Source: an uncultured Mailhella sp.
GTDB taxonomy: Bacteria > Desulfobacterota > Desulfovibrionia > Desulfovibrionales > Desulfovibrionaceae
Length of the DNA: 50,626 bases
Direction of reading: 5' to 3'
Assembly (NCBI GenBank): GCA_944322635.1
Contig: CALUPL010000011.1
Coordinates: forward strand, 1 to 50,626
The notes under the pieces were generated by a model. That model saw only the letters and a program-made list of their open reading frames with translations. It was not told the DNA's origin and did no database searches. Both the position numbers and the translations under genes were made by a program. Positions 17,796-28,000 of the stretch are shown piece after piece; position 1 is the first letter of the stretch; each line of letters starts with the position of its first letter.

Positions 17796-20090
17796 TCAGT
17801 TTTTTACCGCCTCTGACGACTTATGCACTGTTGGCTGAAGATTCACTTTCGACCTGTTTTCTTCCTTCCGTGATTCCGTCATGCGTACGCCCTGCGCTGC
17901 CGGCCCCTGTGCCTTTACAGTCCCCTGTTTTTCCTGAAGCTTGCGCAAAACGGCATCGCGAGGGCCGTCCATGAGAATCTTTCCACCGTCCATGACTATC
18001 AGCCTGTTCACAATGCGCAGCATGCTGAGCCTGTGCGTAATGAGAATAAGAGTCTTGTTTCTGGCAACGGGAGCAAGACGTTGTTGAACGAGGCGTTCGG
18101 ACTCCACATCCATATTGCTGGTAGGCTCATCCAGAATAAGTACGTCGGGATCACGCACCAGCGCTCTGGCAAGCCCCACGGCCTGTCTCTGTCCTCCGGA
18201 CAAGTTGCGTCCCTGTTCACCTACCTGTGCACCAAAGCCTGACGGATGCCTTCTTACAAAGTCAGCCACGCCGGAAATGACGGAAGCTCGAAGAATGAGA
18301 TGGTCGTTGATGGTGGGATCTCCGAGAGCAATATTGTCGCGCACAGTACCGTAAAAAAGGATGACTTCCTGGGGCAAAAAGCCTACGCGGCTGCGAAGAT
18401 CGGCTGTAGCGAGCTGGCTGATATCCACGCCGCCGAAGGAAACCGACCCTTCCTTAGGCGGGTAAAGCCCTATGAGCAGCTTGCCGAGAGAACTTTTGCC
18501 GGAGCCCATCTTGCCTATGATCCCCACCTTTTCGCCGGGGCGGATGCGCAAAGACACATGATCGAGCGCAAGCGTTTGAGAACCGGGATAGGCAAAGCTC
18601 ACGTTGTCCATGACGAACTCACTGGAAAGCGCTCCGAAATCCATGCACGCCGCCTGATCCTGATTTTCCGAAGGCAGAGCCATGAGCGTGTCGAGAGCCT
18701 TGAGCGAAACACGGGAATTCTGGAGTCTGGTGAGCAAGGAAGCAAGCTGAAGCAGAGGAGCCATGATGCGGCCTACAAGGATATTGCAGCCTATGAGACC
18801 TCCCATACTCATTTCCCCGGCGCCTATGCGGTAAACGCCCCATATGACCATGCCCACCGTGACGAGCTGCGTGGTAAAGGTGGCAAAGGTTACCGCTCTT
18901 GTGCTGTACTTGCGCGCTTCGTTGGACGACTGGGCGGAAATGCCGGCCACGGCTTCCCACAAACGCTGCATGCGGCTTTCCGCCATGCATCCCTTTATGG
19001 TTTCCAGACCGTTCACCATTTCAACAAGCAAGGCGTTTTTCTGCATGTTGTGCCGATAGCTCTTTTCTGCACTTTTTCTTGCCAGCATTTGAAGGTAAAC
19101 ACCTACGCCGAGAAGAACAGGCACGGCCAGAAGAGGCAACAAAACAAGAGGCCCCCCTATGAAGGCGAGCAGCGCGAAAAAGAGCAGCAGAAAGGGAATA
19201 TCGATGCAGGCCAGAAACGTTGTGGAACTGAAGAACTCCCGCAGCGACTCGAATTCCCGAAGATTATTGACCAGCGCGCCCGTGGACTCCGGCTTGGCAT
19301 CCATGCGCATGGAAAGAACTTTATCTATAAGCTTGCTGGAAAGAACCACGTCGGCGTTGCGACCGGCCAGATCCACAAAATGACTGCGCAGACTGCGCAA
19401 CAGAAAATCGAACAGATAGGCAATGGTCACCCCTGCGGCCAGCACCCACAGGGTTTCATAGGCGTTGTTGGGAATCACTCTGTCGTATACGTTCATGACA
19501 AAAAGGGAACTGGCCACGGCTATGGTGTTCACCACCACACTGGCCAGTGCCACATGACGGTAAATGGGCATGTAGAAGCGCAGCACGTCCCAAAACCAGC
19601 GCTTGCCCTGTTTGAGCTTTACCGGCTCAGTTCTGGCATCGGCTCTGCTTTCCAGCGCCCCGAACACGGCATAGCCGGAATACTGCTCTTCAAGTGCGCT
19701 TCGATCCATGCTCTGCACGCCGTCGCCGAGTTCCGGCAGAATGATTTTCACCTTATCCGCATCGAACGCCGTCAATACACAGGAGGCGTTATCCTTCAAG
19801 AGCAGAATGCAGGGCAGCGTGAGCGGAGAAATGTCATCCAGCTTGGGACGATACATCACCCTTCCCTTCAATCCCGCCCGCTCCGCAGCTCTCAGACAGG
19901 CTCCGGCGCTGACTTTTTCCGACCCGGAAAGACCGGCGAGCAAAAACTGAGGAGAAACGTGCCTGCCCTTGAGCTGCATGAGAATGGAGAGACTTCTCAG
20001 CAGAGTAGGCATGAAATCCACTTCCGAAGGCGAAAGTGGAGCCATGGCCGGAGAAGTCGAAGAAGAAAACGAAGCTTGTGTCTCGCTCAT
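17796..20090 (-). CDS. Type I secretion ABC transporter with inactive C39-like domain (LapB/DvhB-like)
   Basis: 764 residues. Residues about 30-150 form a C39-like domain without the catalytic Cys, as in RTX-type (LssB/LapB) exporters, where it recognises substrate rather than cleaving it. Six membrane helices follow (about 175-460). The ATPase has Walker A GKMGSGKSS, signature LSGGQRQ, Walker B VLILDEPTSNMD and the switch His in ITHR. A long charged C-terminal tail of about 60 residues is unusual but of unknown role. The start has an AGAGGGCAGG ribosome binding site. It exports the giant adhesin together with the downstream fusion protein and the TolC-like protein. Confidence 0.92.
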   Translation of the reverse strand: MSETQASFSSSTSPAMAPLSPSEVDFMPTLLRSLSILMQLKGRHVSPQFLLAGLSGSEKVSAGACLRAAERAGLKGRVMYRPKLDDISPLTLPCILLLKDNASCVLTAFDADKVKIILPELGDGVQSMDRSALEEQYSGYAVFGALESRADARTEPVKLKQGKRWFWDVLRFYMPIYRHVALASVVVNTIAVASSLFVMNVYDRVIPNNAYETLWVLAAGVTIAYLFDFLLRSLRSHFVDLAGRNADVVLSSKLIDKVLSMRMDAKPESTGALVNNLREFESLREFFSSTTFLACIDIPFLLLFFALLAFIGGPLVLLPLLAVPVLLGVGVYLQMLARKSAEKSYRHNMQKNALLVEMVNGLETIKGCMAESRMQRLWEAVAGISAQSSNEARKYSTRAVTFATFTTQLVTVGMVIWGVYRIGAGEMSMGGLIGCNILVGRIMAPLLQLASLLTRLQNSRVSLKALDTLMALPSENQDQAACMDFGALSSEFVMDNVSFAYPGSQTLALDHVSLRIRPGEKVGIIGKMGSGKSSLGKLLIGLYPPKEGSVSFGGVDISQLATADLRSRVGFLPQEVILFYGTVRDNIALGDPTINDHLILRASVISGVADFVRRHPSGFGAQVGEQGRNLSGGQRQAVGLARALVRDPDVLILDEPTSNMDVESERLVQQRLAPVARNKTLILITHRLSMLRIVNRLIVMDGGKILMDGPRDAVLRKLQEKQGTVKAQGPAAQGVRMTESRKEENRSKVNLQPTVHKSSEAVKN

Positions 20091-20492
20091 GATACCTGCC
20101 CTCTCCGTACCATATTCGAAAATACGCGGAGACTCTTATCTATGCCCGGCCGAAGGCCTGCCCTGTTTGGAGCGCATGTCTCGAAACATACGGCCTGTCG
20201 TGCCATGAACGGTTTTTATCACAAAATTCTTTTGCTGCGAAGCTGCTTGCAGGACCATTTTACCCGCTGTCCACACCATTGTGGAATGACCATGGTCACA
20301 AACAGATAAAAATACCGTTTCACATTTCATGACAAGGAGTTCTGCATGTTCAGCAAAACGCATGACCCTACACAATCATGGCCGTATCCAAAACTTCTTT
20401 CCCTGCGGTTTATGGCCGCCATACGGCAACATGACATAAACTCATGTCGTCAAGAATAAAGCGCAGTTCAAAAGTTATGCCGACATTCCATG
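20091..20492. other. Intergenic region between glycosyltransferase and ABC transporter genes
   Basis: About 400 bases. A 37-codon plus-strand frame at 20346-20459 (MFSKTHDPTQSW...) has AAGGAG at good spacing but no recognisable homology and opposes all neighbours. It is most likely chance. The region probably contains the promoter of the secretion genes. No terminator with a clear T-run was found. Confidence 0.4.
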
Positions 20493-21680
20493 TCAGCCGA
20501 ACCGATGTCTTTTAATACAGGACTCATATTCCTTTTTAAGAAGATGGATATGAGCAGGTAAAACGACCTTCTGCCCATAACGCAGCATCACCATCTCCCT
20601 GGCCTTTTTCCTCATGACCGCAAGATGCGCTTTGGCATCGAGCGCACGGGAAACGGCCTTTGCTTGACTCTTAACGGAGGAAAGAGGCCATTCCAGACAG
20701 TTTTCTTCCGGCAGAAGAAAGTTCGTACTGCCACAGGCATGAGCAGAAACCATCAAACACCCTTCACAACTCATGCATTCAAGCATTTCATGCAGAGGCG
20801 TGACCGCCGCATCGGGAAACACATGAACAGATACGTTGCAGAGAAAATTTCTGTAATCCGCCAGAGAAGCAAAACTTTCAACTGAAACACGACGACGAAA
20901 CCATTCCGGCCAGGCGGGTGCCATGCTCTCCATAACATGGCTTACGCGCTTATTGCCGAGGCAAAGCGAGACATGGCATTGAGGCCTTAAAGAAATCAGC
21001 TCTTCAATGGCAGCCAGACTGCTCTTAAAAGGTTCCTCTCGAATATCTTTAATATGAAAGGCAATTCTCTCGTCATGCTTCCTCCAGCGCACGTCTTGCG
21101 TTTCCGTACAGGCGGAAGGAGAAAACAAATCCGTATCCACACAGACCGGCATGACCCGCACGACGTTTTGCAGCAGGGGAGGAAAAAGCTTTCTCTGCCA
21201 TTCTGAAGACAGGAAATACAGATTGCTTTGCCCCAACTGACAGCCTTGCAGACAGATGGAAGCAGTCAGTCTGCCTCTCTCTTCCTGCGTTTCCGGCATT
21301 CGTGCCGGTCGGTCGAAATAAGACACAATGAACGATTCCGGAAAGGCGTGACGCAGAAAAAGTCCGACCCCGTCTGCAGACGAAGCCAGAATCATGTCGG
21401 GAACAAAACCGGATTCCCGCAAATGCATCAGCGTGTGCTCAGTCTGCCTGCCCACGCGGTACGCCTTTTCCCAGGAAAGAAAAAAGGCATCTTTTTCCTT
21501 CTCCTGCCCTCCCCTGTCTCTGTTCAGCCGCAATCTCACCCGGGAAACGCCGGGAATGGAAAAATCCTTGCGGACAAACATTGAGAGAAACAGCACCTCG
21601 TTGGCAGAGTCCGCCGCCAGAAGCCTGGCCAACGCCTCAAAATTGCCGGGAAAGCTGTCGTTGCAGAAAAGGATGCGCAT
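20493..21680 (-). CDS. Glycosyltransferase, GT-B fold (GT4-like)
   Basis: 395 residues, starting MRILFCNDSFPGNFEALARLL, a typical GT-B opening with an early Gly loop. The C-terminal half has the GT4-like nucleotide-sugar region: VHVFPDAAVTPLHEMLECMSCEGCLMVSAHACG, where a Glu in LECMSCEG takes the place of the E-x7-E signature. No membrane helices are seen, so it is cytoplasmic. It lies between the adhesin and its ABC transporter on the same strand. By analogy with glycosyltransferases beside other large adhesins it may modify the adhesin, but it could also make a cell-surface polysaccharide. Donor and acceptor are unknown. Confidence 0.75.
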   Translation of the reverse strand: MRILFCNDSFPGNFEALARLLAADSANEVLFLSMFVRKDFSIPGVSRVRLRLNRDRGGQEKEKDAFFLSWEKAYRVGRQTEHTLMHLRESGFVPDMILASSADGVGLFLRHAFPESFIVSYFDRPARMPETQEERGRLTASICLQGCQLGQSNLYFLSSEWQRKLFPPLLQNVVRVMPVCVDTDLFSPSACTETQDVRWRKHDERIAFHIKDIREEPFKSSLAAIEELISLRPQCHVSLCLGNKRVSHVMESMAPAWPEWFRRRVSVESFASLADYRNFLCNVSVHVFPDAAVTPLHEMLECMSCEGCLMVSAHACGSTNFLLPEENCLEWPLSSVKSQAKAVSRALDAKAHLAVMRKKAREMVMLRYGQKVVLPAHIHLLKKEYESCIKRHRFG

Positions 21681-22030
21681 AAAGTCTCACTAAGCATTTA
21701 AAGTTTGGAACGGCCTGCTTCGCCGAGCTTTTTGAAAAGGACATGACTTCGGAAGCTATTTGCAGCCTTGATGAACTCAGCAGCAAAGCAGCCACCAACA
21801 TAGCTTCTCAAAACAAAAACTCTCTTAGGGGGTATTATTCCACTGCCGCACACTTTGCAATGCTGTTATTTCAATATATGGATTTTGCAAGGCTATCCAT
21901 ACATATTAATTTACATTTCACTACAGCATAAAATCCGATGCTTTTCTGCCAACATCCTGCAAAAAGGAACAAAATTCATCCACCCATATTCTTAATAATA
22001 CGACAGGTGGACAGATTTACTCCTTTATTA
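21681..22030. other. Intergenic region between adhesin and glycosyltransferase
   Basis: About 350 bases, AT-rich on the adhesin side. The only sizeable frame (21743-21931, plus strand) has no support. With a terminator after the adhesin, this region should contain the promoter for the glycosyltransferase. Confidence 0.4.
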
Positions 22031-22079
22031 AAAGCAGCAGGGACCGCCGAGGCCTGATGAAAAGACATCGGCAGTCCCT
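22031..22079 (-). terminator. Rho-independent terminator of the adhesin gene
   Basis: On the minus strand a 12-bp stem with one G-U-type mismatch (AGGGACTGCCGA/TCGGCGGTCCCT) and a 17-base loop is followed by GCTGCTTTTAATAAA, starting 10 bases past the stop. Confidence 0.75.
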
Positions 22080-22088
22080 GATCAATTA

Positions 22089-25000
22089 TCAGCTGTTGGA
22101 GTTTTGAAGAATGAGCACCTGCTGCTGAACGGCAGCTTCTACGTCAGTGTGAGAATTGGTCCATTCTGCCTCGGTCTGAATCGTCGTTTGAAGATTCAGA
22201 TCCACGCCTGTATCACCGTTATAGTGATAAGTACCCTCAGAATCTTCACTCCATTTGTTTCCATCCAGAACAAGTGCATCTTTATCGCCGTCCTTGCCTA
22301 TCGTGATGCCGTACTGAGCCAGCTTGTCCATGCTGGTCAGACCAAGGGCATCATTGCCGGTAATAAGGACTTCCACACCGTTCACGAGCGGTTGACCAGC
22401 AGCCTTGGAATCAGCAGCAAGCAACGTGTCAAGCGAAGGCGTATCTTGTGCTCCACTAATCAGGACATCTATGCCTGAACCGCCATCCACAAGGTAGTCA
22501 TTGCTGTCGTACACAATGATGTCGTTGCCGGAACCTCCGTAGATTTTATCGGAGCCGTCGCCGCCGTTGATGTAGTCATTGCCCTCCTGACCAAAAATAA
22601 GATCATCGTGGGCTGTGCCAGTAATGGTGTCATCTCCCCCTTCTCGGCCGATGAAGATCAAATCCTTCAACTCATCGGCATTAAGAGGTTTATCATAGTC
22701 GCCAAGCTTATACACATCGCCGTGTACATCGCGGTAGTACGTGTCATACTGGCCGTCTGTAGACGTCGCAACGAGCAGGGTTTCACGTCCCAAATCTTCG
22801 GCATGATCCTGTATGTATTTCGTTATGTCTTCGGAACTCCAGCCTGTTTTTTCAAAATTGTCGTACCCCATGCCTATTTCTGCACCGTTCTCACCAGTCA
22901 CAAGGTTGTCGGTATTCATCACGTCGCCATAAATGACATTGACGGAGCTTTCCGACTGGGATGCATCAATAACGCTGTCTGTCAGATCCGCAAACGCAGG
23001 AACAAGCGTAAGTCCTCCCGCAAGCGCGGCATTGAGACCATCAGCAGAATCAATTTTTTCGCTCACACCGGAAGAAACCGTACCGGCAGTTACGAGCAAT
23101 TGTGTGACGGTAAATTCTCTATAGTCGTTCTTCCATTCCCTTTCTTGTTCGTCATATGACGTCCACGCGCTTCCAATTGTAGAGTTCTGATACTCCCAGA
23201 ATCCCCATTCTCCCTCATGCTCATTCCAGGTCAGCTGATAGTAGCAAGATTCTGTTCCATCTTCGTCTCTGGAAACCTTGATAAAATATCCTGTATCTCC
23301 TTTCTTTGATGCATTCTTGTCAAGGTATTGCTGCAACTCATTATAGGTATCAACGTTGTTTATTGGCGTGTCTTTAATCAAATACGCTCTGGATCCGTCG
23401 GTATTGTGCCAGATGATGCCGGGATTATCGTCGATTTCGCCCGTATTGTCGAAAATGGAAAGAGACTCCATGGCCTTATCGGTCAATACATCCTCGGTTC
23501 CTCCGCCACCGCCGATACCTATGGCATGGACCTTGATGGCATGCTCACCTTGAACAAGGTTAATAAGCCCATTATACTGAACATACGCATCCTTTGCAGC
23601 ATCAAACGTATTAGCATTCAAAGACTTATTCGGAAAACCATCCGTCAGGAAGTAGGTCAGATTTTCAACTTTCCCGTCTGTAGCCGAAGTTCCTAAGTCA
23701 CTATACCATTCACCAGCAGCTTGAAACGCTGCAGCATAGTTGGTTCCGCTCGGAAGTTTCTCAACATTATGCCAATCTTTTCCCATTGACCATTCTGTGG
23801 AATAGTCTTGACCATTTATTGTTGTTGATCCTTCTTCTTTAATAATTGTCAATTCAATAGTTTCAAAGTTCTCAGGATTAGCTTTTGAAGCAAATGGAAT
23901 AATTGCAATATTTACTGTTCCTATATAACTTTCATTGACAATAATACTATTGACATATTGTTCAATAGCCCCAATGGCAACATCATAACGTGTCTGAGTA
24001 CCAATTGTTGCATCCATACTTTCAGAAATATCCAGCAGGAAGCAGATATTGTAATTGGTACTGTTGCTGACAACACCTTCCATTGTTACGGAGGTGTCTC
24101 CACCGTCGCCTGTTACCACAAGACCGGCGTTATCCACATCAGATACAGTGATATCGGAACCTGATTCACCAGCAATGATCTCCGTGTTCAAAGGTACGTC
24201 GGCGTATTCGACAGCAGTGTCACCGTCGCCATCCTGGGTGATAAAGCCAAGCTGGAAGGAATCATTCTGCCCGTCATTCCCGACACTGAACTCCTTGTAC
24301 TGCTCCATCTTCCAGGTATAGGTTCCGTCAGGCTGTGGTTCCAGCGTCGCGGAGAAAATCTGCTCTCCATCCACCGTAGCCGTCAGGCGGGAGTTGCCGG
24401 AATCGTCCGTTTGACACTCGACGGAAGCATCTTTCTTTTCACCGTTCACGAAAACCGTCAGCGTATACTCGCCCTCGCTCTTCTCCGTGAACATCTGGTC
24501 CATGGCGAATTGAACATGACTATCTGCAAAAGCATCATCATAGCCGTCTGCACCGGAAACGGACGACACCGTGCCTTCCGTTACATAGAGCGGCTCGGGA
24601 GCGGTAACGAAGTCTATGCCCTGAATGGTGAAGCTGCTTCCCTGAGGACCGTCTTTTCCTCCAGTCGGTTCACCCTTACTGTTTACATTCCCGAGTGCCG
24701 AAATGACAATCTTATCGAAGCCTCCGGCAAGGAATTCCTCAGAGTGCACTACCTTGTTTTCACTCCCTGAATCACTACCCTCGACAATACGACTGCCGAC
24801 AATCTTGCCACCCTTATAGAATGTCAGGAGAGCCCGCTCCATACCTTCATCTTTAAAGTTGGAGTAAAACGCTCCGAAATCAATACTTGTCCCATAGGCA
24901 AGCTTTCCGCCAAGATTAATGATGATGGCTTCGCTGGATATGGGCTGATAATTCTCATCCAGATCGGCTTCCGTCTCAAAATTGGCGGCAGCAGACCACT

Positions 25001-28000
25001 TATCATTGCCCCAATTAGTATTTTCATCCGGACTGGTGACCATTATTCCCCAGTCTTGTCCACCCTTTTCTTTCCATTTGTTGTTATCACTCCAATCCGT
25101 ATAGCCTCCATATTGGCTATACTGCAGTTGATAACCAGCCAGATCTGTCTGCAAATCACTAACAAATATCCTGTTCCCTGTTTCTTGATAAGTTACCTTA
25201 CCGGCATATATGGTAACTCCATCCCAAACACCTTTGAGTATATCAGGCGCCACATTTTGGCCGGGTTCCGCGTTATTTGTATATTGAGTTAAAGAACCAC
25301 TGGGACTCGTCACCACCTCAACGAAGTCATAGCCACCTTCGGTGCCTGAAAGATTCTCGGTAGGCCCGGCTACCGTAGAACCGGAAGTCACGCTCAGTTC
25401 GGGCGCGTCGTCCCTGATGTTGATGGTGACTTCAACCTGCTGCGTGGCTCCGGTCACCTTGTTCTCGACCGTCACCTTCACGGTACCCACTTCCGCCGAC
25501 TCATCCGTTCCGGTCCCAGGCGTGTTGTCGCTGTGCAGATACTTGTTCGTCAGCGCTTCGGTCTGCGTATAGACCAGGTTGCCGTTCTCATCCACGCTCA
25601 GAGCACCGTTGGGCGTTGCAGGCAGATCTTTCGAGGAGAACACCCAGTCCTCGCCCAGTATCTCAGAGGCTGTGACCGTGGCTACCGACTTACCTCCATT
25701 TCGAAGATCCGTGTCATCCGTAGTGACGGATGCTTCCTGATTCTTCAGCACGGAGGACATGTCAAAGGTCAGGCTGTCAGAAACAGTGTCGTTGTCGCTG
25801 TCCGTCACCGTAATGGTCAGCTTAACGTCGTTGCTCGACGCATAGCCTTCCGATGCCGTCACATAGACCTTGCCGTCCTTCAACGTCACCGTACCGATGC
25901 CGTCAACCTCAGCGGTATAGACGCCGTTTTCTTCATTCGCCTGGGTTCCATTGATGCTCACCGTGTCGCCGTCGGCGCTGTGCGTGAGCGTGTATGTGCC
26001 CACCAGCGTTTCAGAGGCAGAGGTCACATCAGTCTCATTGCCCCTCACCGTCAGTTCGGGCGCGTCGTCCCTGATGTTGATGGTGACTTCAACCTGCTGC
26101 ATGGCTCCGGTCACCTTGTTCTCGACCGTCACCTTCACGGTATCCGCTACCGCCGACTCATCCGTTCCGGTTCCAGGCGTGTTGTCGCTGTGCAGATACT
26201 TGTTCGTCAGCGCTTCGGTCTGCGTATAGACCAGGTTGCCGTTATCATCCACGCTTAGCTGACCATTCTCAACTTCAGGCAGATCGTCAGAGGAAAATAC
26301 CCAGTCCTCGCCCAGCTTCTCAGACGCTATGACCTTGGCTACCGACTTACCTCCATTTCGAAGATCCGTGTCATCCGTGGTGACGGATGCTTCCTGATTC
26401 TTCAGCACGGAGGACATGTCAAAGGTCAGGCTGTCAGAAACAGTGTCGTTGTCGCTGTCCGTCACCGTAATGGTCAGCTTAACGTCGTTGCTCGACGCAT
26501 AGTCTTCCGATGCCGTCACATAGACGTTGCCGTCCTTCAACGTCACCGTACCGATGCCGTCAACCTCAGCGGTATAGACTCCGTTTTCTTCATTCGCCTG
26601 GATTCCATTGATGCTCACCGTGTCGCCGTCGGCGCTGTGCGTGAGCGTGTATGTGCCAACCAGCGTTTCAGAGGCAGAGGTCACATCAGTCTCATTGTCC
26701 GTCACTGTCAGTTCGGGCACGTCGTCCACGACATCCACGTTCACCGTCACAGTATAGGTGTTGCCTTTGCCATCCATGATGGTCACTTTAAAAGTGTCCG
26801 CTCCGGTCGTGGTATTTTCACCTGCACCGGCAGGATGTGTGATGGCGTTGGAGAGCGTGTAGTCGAGCGTCGTTTCACCCGTCTGACTTACCGTGCCGAG
26901 ATTGCCGTCGTTCACCGTCACAATGGTATAGCCTTCGGGCGCCGTCCAAGTTACCGTCTCGCTCGTCGCGTTGGGGTTCGTGCCGTCCGCAAGTCCTTCT
27001 TCATCCACGCTCACAGTGCCGGTGTAGGAAGGCTCGGCAGGCTTGGCGATGGTCACCGTCACCGTAGCTTTATCGGTATCGCCGTCGGCATCCGTCACCA
27101 CGAAGTTCAGTTCCTGATTCGTCGTCACATTGGCGTTGGCCGTAAACGTATAGCCGCCCGTCGCGGGATCAAACATCAGCGTGCCGTTGTCCAGAGCAAA
27201 GCTCAGCTTGCCGCCTTCCGCAGCCGTGCCCTTCTGACCGTTTACCGTCAGGCTCTTCTGGCCGCCCTCGTTGTCCGCTCCGTAATTGATGTCCACACTG
27301 CCGGACACAGACGCTCCAGAAGACACGCTCAGCATCGACTCCTGAGTGCTGATCACCGGTCCGTCGTCGTGCACCGTCACCGTCAACGAGCCGGTAGTCG
27401 TATCACCGGTAGCATCCGTCACCTTAATGTCGATTTCGTCAGAAAGAGCGTCCTTTTCGCCGACGGCACCAGCACTCTTGTCACCCGTGTGAGCCTGCTG
27501 CCCGGTCAGATGATATTCGTATTCAATCTTCCATGAATCGTCGTCCTGCTGCTCGGCTCCCGTCACCTTCACGGTGACGCCGTTCACCGTCAGTGTTTTG
27601 TTGTGGGAAAGCCAAGACGTGGAGAACGGAACGCCGTTGATCAGGCTCACGGTAATGGACGAATTCTCCCCAGTGCCGTATTCCAGCATAACGGTGCCGT
27701 CTTCGCTGTTCAGATCCACCGTGAACGACCCGTTGCCGGAAACACCGTGTATCGTATGCTGACCGGAACCGCCGGTAAGCGCGCCTTCATCCACCACGAT
27801 GACGGATTCGTTCTCTGCAGGCTCCACCGGTATGTCGGGCGTACGGAGATCCCCGGAAATCGTAATCGTCAGCTTGCTGTCCGCCGAGTCTCCGTCCGCA
27901 TCAAAACCGCGGTAATTGAGAACCAGATTCGGGAGCCCATCCTGCGGCACATCATAGTCAGAATTCAAGGTAAAGGTGTAGCTGCCGTTCTGAGCAAGCG

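Noticed and set aside
18246..20309. Plus-strand frame of 687 codons across the ABC transporter
   Set aside because: It is the antisense shadow of a clearly conserved transporter gene and has low-complexity His/Arg/Gly composition without a family.
25394..26707. CRISPR array or other short-repeat array
   Set aside because: The repeats are 657-bp coding modules of the adhesin; no short spaced repeats were found anywhere in the window.
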